The notes below the pieces were generated by a model that saw nothing but the letters and a program-made list of their open reading frames with translations, searched no databases and was not told the origin of the DNA. Shown piece by piece: positions 39,340-47,785 of a DNA stretch of 64,000 nt. The stretch's first letter is position 1; each line of letters opens with the position of its first letter. A program made the translations under genes and the position numbers. The DNA comes from CAIMUX01 sp964473865 (lineage in GTDB: Bacteria; Eisenbacteria; RBG-16-71-46; CAIMUX01): the NCBI GenBank assembly GCA_964473865.1, contig CAYYQN010000023.1, positions 1 through 64,000 of the forward strand, in the 5' to 3' direction.

Positions 39340-40799
39340 GACGCCGACTCCCCGCGCCGACGGGCGGCCTGAGAGCTTGGGCCGGCGAACCAGGCAAACC
39401 GTTGAAGGAGGTCGAGGGTCTTCGCGGCCCCTTCCGCCAGGGCCGACGCAGCCTCCGCAGCTCCCGCCGCCCCTCGTCTGGCCAGGGACGGGTCCGACCG
39501 GAGCTGAGCCACCCAGGCTGTCAACTCGGCGCCATCGCACACCCGGGTTCCGCCGCCGGCGCGGAGCAGCGCGGCGGCAGCATCCGCTACCCCGCCGGTG
39601 TGCGGGCCGAACGCGACCGGCACGCCGCAGCGCGCCGGCTCAAAGAGGTTGTGCCCGCCGATCGGAACCAGCGTGCCCCCTACAAACGCGGCGTCGGCGA
39701 CGGCGTACCAGGCTCCCAGCTCTCCGTGAAGGTCGATGATCAGGACCGGGCGATCGCCCTTCTCATCCGCCGCGAGCACCGCCTCCAGGTGGGCCCGAAG
39801 GCCGGCCTCGGCGCCGGGTGTACCCTGGCCGCCGCCCGCAGACAACGCGATCTGGATTGTGCTCCGCGCAACACAGCGAACGCCCCGCGCCGCGCAGGCC
39901 TCGATCCAGTGCGCGCGGTCTCGCAGGTGCCGCGGGGCGATCACGCCCAGCACACCGCCGTGTCGCGCCGCATCGAGCACCGCCTCCTCGCCGACGCGCA
40001 CGCTCCCCGCCACAAAGACGAATCTTCCGTCATCGGCCGGCCGCGGCGCCGGCGCGCCGAACCTCCGGTACTTGAGATTCCCCGCGACCTCTACGCGAGA
40101 CGCTCCCAGGAACGCGAAGCGCGCCGCGTCCTCCGGCGACTGCACCGCCCATGCGGCGAACCGGCGCAGCAGCGGTCGCAGCATCGGCGCGAGCAGGCGC
40201 GTGGTCCGCCACTTCCGGCGCGATAGCCGACCGCTCACGAGGGCCACCGGAATCCCGCCGCGGTGACAGGCCGCCAGCGTCGCCGGCCATAACTCCGTCT
40301 CGACGAGCACGAGCCCCCGCGGCCGCTCGCGGCGCAGAAACGTAGACACAACCCACCAGAGGTCGAGCGGCGCGAAGCGAATCCGGGACCCGGGCGGCGC
40401 GATCGCTTCTGCCCGCCGGCGCGCCGACACCGAGAGCACCGTGATCAGAAGCGGCGGCGCGGGCGCGCGCTCCGGCGTCTCCCAAATCGCCCGCAACGAC
40501 TCGAGTTCGCCGAGCGAGGCGGCATGCAGCCAGAGGGGGCGCCGCGCGTCGTTTGCGGCATCGCCCGCCGAAACCGCGGCTTCGCCCGCCGAAGCCGCGG
40601 CATCGAGGTGTGCCGCCGTCGAATCCCCCCCGTACCGGCGCGCGTCCAATCCGCAAGGGACCTGCGTCCCGCTCCCTCGCCCCAGCCGTTCGACCATCTC
40701 CTGCCGGTGCGCAAGCAGACGCCAGAACACGTACGGAGTCGCCAGCACCAGCGCCCCGGTCGCGCAGATCTGATAAAGAAAGAGGAGAAGCGCGCTCAT
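39336..40799 (-). CDS. waaA: Kdo transferase (3-deoxy-D-manno-octulosonic acid transferase)
   Basis: 487 residues. Adds Kdo to lipid IVA. N-terminal membrane anchor (LLLFLYQICATGALVLATPYVFWRLL), then WLHAASLGELESLRAIW, FAPLDLWWVVSTFLRRERPRGLVLVETELWPATLAACHRGGIPVALVSGRLSRR, and the C-terminal half with GELGAWYAVADAAFVGGTLVPIGGHNLFEPARCGVPVAFGPHT, the nucleotide-sugar site. Residues ~50-87 are an Ala-rich, partly repeated insert (AASAGEAAVSAGDAA) absent from the family. ATG start overlaps the acyltransferase gene upstream (ATGA). Confidence 0.94.
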   Translation of the reverse strand: MSALLLFLYQICATGALVLATPYVFWRLLAHRQEMVERLGRGSGTQVPCGLDARRYGGDSTAAHLDAAASAGEAAVSAGDAANDARRPLWLHAASLGELESLRAIWETPERAPAPPLLITVLSVSARRRAEAIAPPGSRIRFAPLDLWWVVSTFLRRERPRGLVLVETELWPATLAACHRGGIPVALVSGRLSRRKWRTTRLLAPMLRPLLRRFAAWAVQSPEDAARFAFLGASRVEVAGNLKYRRFGAPAPRPADDGRFVFVAGSVRVGEEAVLDAARHGGVLGVIAPRHLRDRAHWIEACAARGVRCVARSTIQIALSAGGGQGTPGAEAGLRAHLEAVLAADEKGDRPVLIIDLHGELGAWYAVADAAFVGGTLVPIGGHNLFEPARCGVPVAFGPHTGGVADAAAALLRAGGGTRVCDGAELTAWVAQLRSDPSLARRGAAGAAEAASALAEGAAKTLDLLQRFAWFAGPSSQAARRRGESAS

Positions 40800-41512
40800 C
40801 GGCCCGCCTCCGCCCAGGTCTCCGCCTTGCGTTCCACGGCGTCCATCGCCGCTTGCAGGCGGTCCGCCCAGACTTCCGCCTCGACCGGTGCCGACTCCGC
40901 GGGGATCGAGATCGGCTCACCGCCCACGATGTAGACGCGCGAGAAGGGCGCCGGCAACTCGAACCGGTCCCAGGAGTCGAGCCGCCGTCCCCGGCGCATC
41001 CCCGCGGCCATCGGCACGATCGGGAGTCCGCTCCGTTGCGCGATCAGGGCCACCCCCGGCTGCAGTCGATGGCGCGGGCCGCGTGGGCCGTCCGGCGTGA
41101 CGGCCAGGTAGTGTCCCTCCCGACCCACCCGGGCCATCTGGATCGCCGCGCGCACGCCGCCGCGGGTGGTGCTCCCCCGCACCGTCCCGTAGCCGAGGCG
41201 ATGGATCACCTGGGTGATCGCCTCGCCATCGCCATGCTCGCTGACCAGGACGACGATGCCCCGATTCCGGTGGGTCCAGGTGAGGGGCAGAATGTGGCTG
41301 TGCCAGAACGCGTAGACGATCGGCGCGCCGGCCTGCTCGAGCGCCCGCACCGACGGCGGCAGATCCCACTCGGTTCGCCAGGTTCGACCCCACAGCTGCA
41401 GCCCGAGGGCTCCGGCGCGCCCGATCCAGCGGTAGCGGAATCGCCCCGACAACGCCGTCGGGGGGCGCGGAGGAGTCGCCCGGCCGCGCCCAACCGCGGA
41501 TGCGGGTGTCAC
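40796..41512 (-). CDS. DUF374 lysophospholipid acyltransferase-family protein
   Basis: 238 residues. The DUF374 pattern is clear: PIVYAFWHSHILPLTWTHRNRGIVVLVSEHGDGEAITQVIHRLGYGTVRGSTTRGGVRAAIQMA, then GHYLAVTPDGPRGPRHRLQPGVALIAQRSGLPIVPMA. The H-S-H and D-G-P-R-G-P blocks correspond to the acyltransferase active site. Homologues lie in lipid A operons of FCB and deltaproteobacteria and may act as late lipid A acyltransferases (LpxL-like). GTG start overlaps the lpxB stop. No separate lpxL is seen in the window, which suits this role. Confidence 0.88.
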   Translation of the reverse strand: MTPASAVGRGRATPPRPPTALSGRFRYRWIGRAGALGLQLWGRTWRTEWDLPPSVRALEQAGAPIVYAFWHSHILPLTWTHRNRGIVVLVSEHGDGEAITQVIHRLGYGTVRGSTTRGGVRAAIQMARVGREGHYLAVTPDGPRGPRHRLQPGVALIAQRSGLPIVPMAAGMRRGRRLDSWDRFELPAPFSRVYIVGGEPISIPAESAPVEAEVWADRLQAAMDAVERKAETWAEAGR

Positions 41513-42690
41513 GGCGCGACTCCACGGCCGTCGAGCGCCCGTTCCCCGCCCGTCACGGCAGCCGTTTCCATCTCGGCAAGCAGGACTGCCGCCGCGCGGT
41601 CCGCAGCTCCGGGTGGGCCGAGGCGCGCGCGCCCGTCCCGCAGCCCCGCGGCTGCCGCGGCCGGGACCGCCGGATCCCGAAGCCAGCGGAGCGCGACCTC
41701 TGCGAGATTCTCCGGCGTCGCCGCATCCTGGATCAGCTCGGGCAACACCCGGCGGCCGGCAACGAGGTTCGCCATCGCGACATGTTCCACCCGCACCGCG
41801 CGCCGCGCGAGCGCGTAGGTCAACGGACTCAGGCGGTAGGTCACGATTGCCGGGCGCTCGAGCAGGAGCGCTTCGAGCGTCACGGTGCCCGAGGCCGCGA
41901 TGCCAAAGTCAGCGGCGCGCAACGCCTCCGCCCCCGGCAGCCAGATGTCGATGCCCGGCAGGTCCAGGTCGGCCGCCGACAGTCCCGGCGCCAGACCCGC
42001 GATCCAGGTCACGGTCGCCTCACCGGCCGCCTGCCGGGCCCCGGCCACGATCTCAGCGGCGCGCCGCAGCAGCGGGGCGATGCGCCGGACTTCCGACCGC
42101 CGGCTTCCGGGCAACAACGCGAGCGCCGGCCCGTCGATGCGCGGCAGACCCAGACGCTCGCGCTCCTCCGCCGGCGCCACTGCCGGTCGCAGCAGATCCA
42201 CCAGCGGATGTCCGACCCAGATGGCCGGGACCCGGTGCGCGCGGTAGAACGCTTCCTCGAATGGGAAGATGGCCACGACCCGGCGCACAAAGCGACGCAG
42301 GATTCGCGCGCGGCCGGGCCGCCATGCCCAAAGCTGCGGCGATATGTAATAGACCACGGGTATGCCGAGGCGATACGCCCGCGGGAGAAGCCGGAAGTTG
42401 AAGTCCGGAAAGTCGACCGGCACAAAGAGGTCCGGGTGCAACTCGCCCAGGGCGTTCGCCGTCGTCGCAAGCCCCGCGAGAACGTGCGGCAGGCGCTCGA
42501 TCACCTCGGATAGACCGACCACCGCCAGCGTCTCGCTGCGCAACACCAGGCGGACCCCGGCGGCCTCCATCTGCGCGCCGCCCACGCCGAAGAACTCGAG
42601 ATCGCGGCGTTGCCGCCGCAGCGCGCGGACGAGGATCGCCGCGTGAAGATCGCCGGAGGCCTCGCCCGCCGCAAGAAAGATCCGCTTCAT
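41509..42690 (-). CDS. lpxB: Lipid A disaccharide synthase
   Basis: 393 residues. Joins UDP-diacylglucosamine and lipid X, peripheral at the inner membrane. Motifs: IFLAAGEASGDLHAAILVRALRR at the N-terminus, FFGVGGAQMEAAGVRLV, VPVDFPDFNFRLLPRAYRLGIPVVYYISPQLWAWRPGRARILRR, FPFEEAFYRAHRVPAIWVGHPLVD and LALLPGSRRSEVRRIAPLL. ATG overlaps the oxidoreductase stop (ATGA). Confidence 0.96.
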   Translation of the reverse strand: MKRIFLAAGEASGDLHAAILVRALRRQRRDLEFFGVGGAQMEAAGVRLVLRSETLAVVGLSEVIERLPHVLAGLATTANALGELHPDLFVPVDFPDFNFRLLPRAYRLGIPVVYYISPQLWAWRPGRARILRRFVRRVVAIFPFEEAFYRAHRVPAIWVGHPLVDLLRPAVAPAEERERLGLPRIDGPALALLPGSRRSEVRRIAPLLRRAAEIVAGARQAAGEATVTWIAGLAPGLSAADLDLPGIDIWLPGAEALRAADFGIAASGTVTLEALLLERPAIVTYRLSPLTYALARRAVRVEHVAMANLVAGRRVLPELIQDAATPENLAEVALRWLRDPAVPAAAAAGLRDGRARLGPPGAADRAAAVLLAEMETAAVTGGERALDGRGVAP

Positions 42691-43790
42691 GCCCGCGACG
42701 GCTCGATCCCCATCTGGCGAAGCGAGTCCTGCACTCGATCCCGAACCGCCAAGGCCAGGGTGAGGGCCCGTAAGCCGTCCTCGCCGCTCGCGCCCTTCAG
42801 GGTCGCGCCGCCAATGGCGCCAAGGAAGTCCCGCAGCTCATCGGCCAGCGGGTTGGCCTCGGCAAACGGCTGACGATCCGCGCGCAGGCGAAGGCGCCGG
42901 GCCTCGAACCAGGCCAGAAGCTCAAGGGGCGAACCGCCGCCGGCCGTGTCGTCGGCGGGATCGGGCTCGCCCGCGCCGGCGCCGGCCGCATGGAGCAGCG
43001 CCACGGTCGCCATGTCGCGGCCGCCTTCCGGTCCCGCGGGCACGTCCTCGAGCACTACCTCCTCGACCTTCCGCTCCGCCAGGTCGGCCGACAGGTACCG
43101 TCGCTGCCCGAAGAAACGGATCTTGCGCGTCCGCTCGCGCGAGACGCGGCTGGCGGTGAGGTTCGCCACCATCCCCTCAGCGAAGGTGACCCGGGCGTTC
43201 GCGATGTCGACGCCGAGCGTGAGGACCGGCACCCCCACGGCGTCGATCCGTTCGACCGGGCGGGCGTTGAGGGCCAGGATCAGATCCAGGTCGTGGATCA
43301 TGAGGTCCAGGATGACATCGACATCGAGGCTGCGCGGCACGAACGTGGCCAGGCGGTGCGCCTCCACGAAACGGATCGTCCCGGCGCGCTCCCGCGCAAC
43401 GCGAAAGGCGGGGTTGAACCGCTCGACGTGGCCAACCGCCAGAACGAGTCCGCGCTCCGCGGCCAGGCGCACGAGCCGGTCTCCTTCGGCTCGATCGACG
43501 GCGATCGGTTTCTCCACCAGCACGGCACAGCCGGCCGAGAGAACCTGCGCGGCCACCGCTTCGTGCGTCACCGTCGGCGTGGCCACCGATACCGCCCGCA
43601 CGCCCGACAAGGCCCCCGCCAGGTCTGTGGTCCAGGGCACGCCGAGCGCCTCGCCCAGGACCCGGGCCCGCTCGGGCACGACATCGCACACCACACGCAG
43701 ATCCGCCTCCGGCAGCGCACGATAGAGACGGGCATGAAAGGTTCCCAGGTGGCCGCACCCGACTACCGCGACCGGAACCGGAACGGACAT
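42687..43790 (-). CDS. Gfo/Idh/MocA-family oxidoreductase in the lipid A cluster
   Basis: 367 residues from the ATG at 43790, with GGAGG 5 bases upstream; the open frame beyond it is lpxA in another frame. N-terminal Rossmann fold VAVVGCGHLGTFHARLYRAL, then the family blocks VSVATPTVTHEAVAAQVLSAGCAVLVEKPIAVD (with the E-K-P motif) and GHVERFNPAFRVA; VDVILDLMIHDLDLIL is the conserved D-x-x-x-H-D-L helix. Members in lpx clusters can oxidise UDP-GlcNAc (as GnnA does, for 3-amino lipid A), but the aminotransferase partner GnnB is not present here. Between lpxA and lpxB. Confidence 0.88.
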   Translation of the reverse strand: MSVPVPVAVVGCGHLGTFHARLYRALPEADLRVVCDVVPERARVLGEALGVPWTTDLAGALSGVRAVSVATPTVTHEAVAAQVLSAGCAVLVEKPIAVDRAEGDRLVRLAAERGLVLAVGHVERFNPAFRVARERAGTIRFVEAHRLATFVPRSLDVDVILDLMIHDLDLILALNARPVERIDAVGVPVLTLGVDIANARVTFAEGMVANLTASRVSRERTRKIRFFGQRRYLSADLAERKVEEVVLEDVPAGPEGGRDMATVALLHAAGAGAGEPDPADDTAGGGSPLELLAWFEARRLRLRADRQPFAEANPLADELRDFLGAIGGATLKGASGEDGLRALTLALAVRDRVQDSLRQMGIEPSRA

Positions 43791-43813
43791 GTGTTCCTCC
43801 GTGGCGCGCAGAC

Positions 43814-44596
43814 TCAGCGCCGCGGTCGCGCCAGCCCGCGTTCCGACTGCTCGACAAAGCGCACGAAGAGTTCGGTCTCCGGCAGCGGTGGGAGATCCCG
43901 CCGGATCACCTCGATTGCCTGCGGCACCAGCAAGTTCGACCGGAAGAAGATGCGATAGAGCCGCTGCAGCGCCGCCACGGTCTCGGGGGCAAAGCCCCGT
44001 CGTTCGAGGCCCACCCGGTTGAGGCCGAAGAGGCGCAACTCGTTGCCGGCCGCCTTGACGTACGGCGTCACATCGACCGGCACGCGCGAGCCTCCGCCGA
44101 TGATGGCGTGGCAGCCGATCTTCACGAACTGGTGCACCGGCGTGACGCCGCCGATGATGGCCCAGTCTCCGATGGTGACGTGCCCGGCCAGGTTGACCGA
44201 GTTGGCGAGGATGACCCGGTCGCCGACGTGGCAGTTGTGCGCCACGTGCGCATAGGCCATGATCAGGCAATGATCGCCCACCGTGGTTGGCTCGGTCTCG
44301 GCCGTCGAACGGTTCACGGTGCAGTACTCGCGCAGGACGGTGTCCGCGCCAATGCGGCACCGGGTCGGCGCGCCGAGGTACTTCAGGTCCTGCGGCGGGG
44401 TTCCCACCACCGCGCCGTGGTGGAGCCGGCAGCGCGGTCCGATCTCGGTGTCGCCGTCCACCACCACCATGGAATCGAGAACCGTGTGTGCGCCGATCCG
44501 CACGCGCGGTCCGACCCGACACCAGGGACCGACCACCACGTTTTCGCCCAGCTCGGCGCCGGATTCCACCCGCGCTGTCGGATCGATCGAAGCCAT
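43814..44596 (-). CDS. lpxA: UDP-N-acetylglucosamine acyltransferase
   Basis: 260 residues. First step of lipid A synthesis, transfer of a hydroxyacyl chain to UDP-GlcNAc. Left-handed beta helix of hexapeptide repeats is plain from IDPTARVESGAELGENVVVGPWCRVGP onward, followed by DLKYLGAPTRCRIGADTVLREYCTVNRST, and the catalytic-His region LIMAYAHVAHNCHVGDRVILANSVNLAGHV; the C-terminal helical part has LNRVGLERRGF. Start ATG at 44596, 9 bases after lpxC-fabZ. Confidence 0.96.
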   Translation of the reverse strand: MASIDPTARVESGAELGENVVVGPWCRVGPRVRIGAHTVLDSMVVVDGDTEIGPRCRLHHGAVVGTPPQDLKYLGAPTRCRIGADTVLREYCTVNRSTAETEPTTVGDHCLIMAYAHVAHNCHVGDRVILANSVNLAGHVTIGDWAIIGGVTPVHQFVKIGCHAIIGGGSRVPVDVTPYVKAAGNELRLFGLNRVGLERRGFAPETVAALQRLYRIFFRSNLLVPQAIEVIRRDLPPLPETELFVRFVEQSERGLARPRR

Positions 44597-44605
44597 TCCC
44601 CCCCC

Positions 44606-45949
44606 TCAGCGGTCCACGACGGTCGACAGGAACTCGGCCTCCGCCACCAACGCCCCCCGTACGTACGCCTTGCCCGTCATCTGGCAGATCCGGCCCTTCA
44701 GTCGAACCAGCTCCAGATCGAAGATCAACTGATCGCCGGGCAGCACCGGTTTGCGGAATTTGGCCTTGTCGATGGCCATGAAGTACATGAGCTTGTTCTC
44801 CGGATCGCGCACCGTATTCAGAAGCAGGATGCCGCCGGTCTGCGCCATCGCCTCGAGGATGAGCACGGCCGGCATGATCGGGTGTCCCGGAAAGTGCCCC
44901 ACGAAAAACGGCTCGTTGATGGTCACGCTCTTCAGCCCCACGATGCGTCGCCGCTCTTCCAGGAGGAGAATCCGATCGACCAGGAGCAGCGGGTATCGGT
45001 GCGGCATGATCCGCATGACGGCGCTGGTGTCGAAGTGACACTGGTCGAGGAGCCGATCCAACCCCCCCACGCCCCGATCCGAGTCGTCCAGGTTGCGGAC
45101 GAAGGCGGCGTTGGCGGGGTGCCCGGAGCGGACCGCAATCACATGCGCCCGCAGCGGCCGGCCGAGGATCATCAGATCACCCAGCAGGTCGAGGATCTTG
45201 TGCCGGACGAACTCGTCGGGATAGCGCAGCCCGTCTTCATTGAGGATCTGATCTCCCTTGACCACCACGGCGTTCTGCAGAGTCCCGCCCCGGATGTGCC
45301 CCGCCTGGCGCAACGGTTCGACGTCTTCCCACATCACAAAGGTGCGCGCGGGGGCGATTTCGCGAACGAACGTCTCCGGATCGAGATCGATGCTCCGATA
45401 CTGCGTGCCGATGACCGGGTTGGAGTACTGGATGGTGAAGGAGAGTCGGAGCCCGTCATGGGGAATCGCCAGGAGCTGGGCCTCGCCGTCCTGCAGGCTG
45501 ACCGGCTCCCGCAGGCGGAGCGGTTCGCGCCGCGCGGGCTGTTCCTCGAGGCCCGCCTCGCGAATGAGCTCGGCCAGGGCCCGGCAACTCCCGTCCGGCG
45601 GCTCCGGCGCCTCCAGTGCACTCAGCTCGAGGCGCAGGTTGTCGATCTCCATCCCGCCCACGGCCGCCAGGACATGCTCGACCGTGTGCACCTCGGCCGG
45701 ACCCTTCGCCAGCACGCTGCGGCGCAGGGCGCGGGTGTCCAGCCGCGCATTCGCCGGACACACCGGAATCTCCGGCGCGCCGGGCAGGTCGGTCCGCACG
45801 AAGCGCAGCCCATGCCCCGGCGGGGCCGGAACCAGCGTCAGCGCGGATTCGACCCCGGTGTGCAGCCCGATCCCGCGAAACGAGACCGGCCGGCGGGTCG
45901 TCCGTTGCTTTGGGCCATCCGGCAACACTTCCTTCAGCAACTGCCCCAT
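44606..45949 (-). CDS. lpxC/fabZ: Fused LpxC deacetylase / FabZ dehydratase
   Basis: 447 residues. Residues ~1-300 are LpxC, the zinc deacetylase that commits UDP-GlcNAc to lipid A: SFRGIGLHTG, HTVEHVLAAVGG and HKILDLLGDLMILG carry the zinc ligands. Residues ~305-447 are FabZ, the 3-hydroxyacyl-ACP dehydratase of fatty acid synthesis: LPHRYPLLLVDRI-type start, FFVGHFPGHPIMPAVLILEAMAQ with the catalytic His and Glu. The fusion is known from Bacteroidetes, Chlorobi and relatives and places two enzymes that compete for hydroxyacyl-ACP in one chain. AGGAGG lies 12 bases before the start. Confidence 0.95.
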   Translation of the reverse strand: MGQLLKEVLPDGPKQRTTRRPVSFRGIGLHTGVESALTLVPAPPGHGLRFVRTDLPGAPEIPVCPANARLDTRALRRSVLAKGPAEVHTVEHVLAAVGGMEIDNLRLELSALEAPEPPDGSCRALAELIREAGLEEQPARREPLRLREPVSLQDGEAQLLAIPHDGLRLSFTIQYSNPVIGTQYRSIDLDPETFVREIAPARTFVMWEDVEPLRQAGHIRGGTLQNAVVVKGDQILNEDGLRYPDEFVRHKILDLLGDLMILGRPLRAHVIAVRSGHPANAAFVRNLDDSDRGVGGLDRLLDQCHFDTSAVMRIMPHRYPLLLVDRILLLEERRRIVGLKSVTINEPFFVGHFPGHPIMPAVLILEAMAQTGGILLLNTVRDPENKLMYFMAIDKAKFRKPVLPGDQLIFDLELVRLKGRICQMTGKAYVRGALVAEAEFLSTVVDR

Positions 45950-45970
45950 GGTCCTGAGTGCCTCCTGCGC

Positions 45971-47053
45971 CTATCGTTCGCCGCTATCTTCAGTCTGGGA
46001 AGGCGCGCTGGGATCGGTCGGCGCCCCCCGGTCCTCCAGCTCCCGCACCCGGCGCTCCAGCGCCCGCAACCGCTTCAAGGCCGCGGGAAGCTCGCGCAGA
46101 GCCGCGTAGCCTCGCGACGCCTGCTGGTGGGGCCGCGCCGGGTAACCCGACCAGCTCTCTCCCGGCGGAATCGACTTGGTGACTCCACCCTGGGCGCCCA
46201 CTCGAGCCCCATCCCCGACCGTCACATGCCCGACGATTCCGACCTGTCCCGCGAGAGTCACGTGCGTCCCCAGTCGGGTCGAGCCGGAGATGCCCGCCTG
46301 CGCGCAGATGACGGTATCGGGTCCGATCTCCACGCCGTGGGCGATCATGACCAGGTTGTCGATGCGGCAACCTCGTCCAATCCGCGTCACGCCCGTCGTG
46401 GCCCGATCGATCGTGGTATTGGCTCCGATTTCGCAGTCGTCCTCGATGACCACGCGCCCGACCTGCGGGATCTTCCGATAGCCCGCGCCCTCCGGAACGA
46501 ATCCGAACCCATCGTCCCCGATCACGGCGCCCGCGTGGATGACCACCCGGTCGCCGACTTCCGTCTCCTTGCGAATCGTGACCCGTGGATAGAGGACACA
46601 ATCGGCGCCCAGGCGCGCCGCCGGACCGACATACGACCCGGCCATGAGAACGCAACGCGGACCGACGCGTGCGCCCTCCCCCACCACCACGAACGGCCCC
46701 ACCCGGGCGCTCGGGTCGACGTCGGCCGAGGGATCGACCAGCGCGCTCGCGTGAATGCCCGCGGTCGTGGTCTCCTCCACGCCCGCGTCAAAGAGGCGCA
46801 GGGCCTCGACGAACGCCAGATACGGCTCCGGAGTGATCAGCGCCGCCACCGGTACGCCGGTAGTGCCGGGGGGGACGATGACCGCGGAAGCGCGCGTTTC
46901 CGCCAGGAACTCCTCGTAGCGCGGATTGGCGAGGAACGTGACGAGTCCCGGTCCCGCCTCGCGGATCCCGGCCACCCCGCGCACCACGATGGTCCCGTCC
47001 CCCGAGAGCTCCGCCCCGAGGCGCCGCGCCAGCTCAGCCAGAGTCAGCTCCAT
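45971..47053 (-). CDS. lpxD: UDP-3-O-acylglucosamine N-acyltransferase
   Basis: 360 residues. Third step of lipid A synthesis. N-terminal uridine-binding domain (LAELARRLGAELSGDGTIVVRGVAGIREAGPGLVTFLANPRY), hexapeptide left-handed beta helix with the catalytic His region (VGDRVVIHAGAVIGDDGFGFVPEG, then RIDNLVMIAHGVEIGPDTVICAQAGISGSTRLG) and a C-terminal coiled coil (LPAALKRLRALERRVRELEDR). Between skp and lpxC-fabZ, with gaps of 76 and 21 bases. Confidence 0.96.
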   Translation of the reverse strand: MELTLAELARRLGAELSGDGTIVVRGVAGIREAGPGLVTFLANPRYEEFLAETRASAVIVPPGTTGVPVAALITPEPYLAFVEALRLFDAGVEETTTAGIHASALVDPSADVDPSARVGPFVVVGEGARVGPRCVLMAGSYVGPAARLGADCVLYPRVTIRKETEVGDRVVIHAGAVIGDDGFGFVPEGAGYRKIPQVGRVVIEDDCEIGANTTIDRATTGVTRIGRGCRIDNLVMIAHGVEIGPDTVICAQAGISGSTRLGTHVTLAGQVGIVGHVTVGDGARVGAQGGVTKSIPPGESWSGYPARPHQQASRGYAALRELPAALKRLRALERRVRELEDRGAPTDPSAPSQTEDSGER

Positions 47054-47129
47054 CCGCTCCCTTCCGCCGATCCGGCAGGCTGAATACAGACCCGCTCGGC
47101 CGTATCTGATCGGGCCGATCTCGAACCCG

Positions 47130-47663
47130 CTACGGCTGGTCGGCGTTCAGTTCCTCCACCACGCGCGCGGTCAGGTCCAGCGCCTGGTCCGCATAGAGAA
47201 CGTTTCCGTCGGCGGCGTCGAGGATGATGTCATAGCCTTCGTCAGCACCGAGCCGGGCCAGGATCGTCTGGATCTTGGCCACGATCGGGCGAAGAACCTC
47301 CTCGTTCCGCTTCACCACCAGCCCGCCGGCGCCCCACACCGACTGCACGAACTGGTCGTATTCGGTCAGCTTCCGCTGGTGGTCCTGCTCCTTCTCGCGC
47401 CGTTTCTCATCGCTGAGCATGGGGGTCTGTTGCGACAGCTCCCGGGCCAGGTCGTCCAGCTCGTTGCGGCGCTGCACCGCCTCCTGGTTCCATCCCTCGA
47501 CGTCCCGATTGAACCCCGCCAAGGCGGCCTGCGCCTCCTTGGACTGCTCCATGATCAGCTCCGAATTGACGTACCCCAGCTTGGTCTCGGCCCGAGCCGC
47601 TCCCAACCCCGAGGCGATGCCGAGGGCCAGGCCGGCAACCGCGAGAACCATGGTTCGCCGCAT
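47130..47663 (-). CDS. skp: Periplasmic chaperone Skp/OmpH
   Basis: 177 residues from the ATG at 47663 (GGGAGG, 8 bases upstream). Signal peptide: MRRTMVLAVAGLALGIASGLG with ARA cleavage site. Then KLGYVNSELIMEQSKEAQAALAGF, the conserved Skp start; a long charged coiled coil (about 50-120: NQEAVQRRNELDDLARELSQQ, EKRREKEQDHQRKLTEYDQF) and a C-terminal strand (GYDIILDAADGNVLYADQALDLTARVVEELN). Skp holds unfolded outer-membrane proteins on the way to BamA, encoded just upstream. Confidence 0.93.
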   Translation of the reverse strand: MRRTMVLAVAGLALGIASGLGAARAETKLGYVNSELIMEQSKEAQAALAGFNRDVEGWNQEAVQRRNELDDLARELSQQTPMLSDEKRREKEQDHQRKLTEYDQFVQSVWGAGGLVVKRNEEVLRPIVAKIQTILARLGADEGYDIILDAADGNVLYADQALDLTARVVEELNADQP

Positions 47664-47785
47664 GCGTGCATCCTCCCACCGCGCTCGATCGCACGGCATG
47701 GTAAGCCCAGCGAGCGCCCGGGGAAAGCAGATCCTGTCCCACCGTTCGCCCGCGCCAGCAGACTGCTGGTGAACTCGGCATCCCG

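Noticed and set aside
44108..47083. A 991-codon open frame on the plus strand
   Set aside because: It runs antisense to lpxA, lpxC-fabZ and lpxD, which are all clear, and its translation shows no domain. GC-rich DNA gives long antisense frames. The same applies to 702-3065, 31148-33568, 34223-36385 and 59317-61821.
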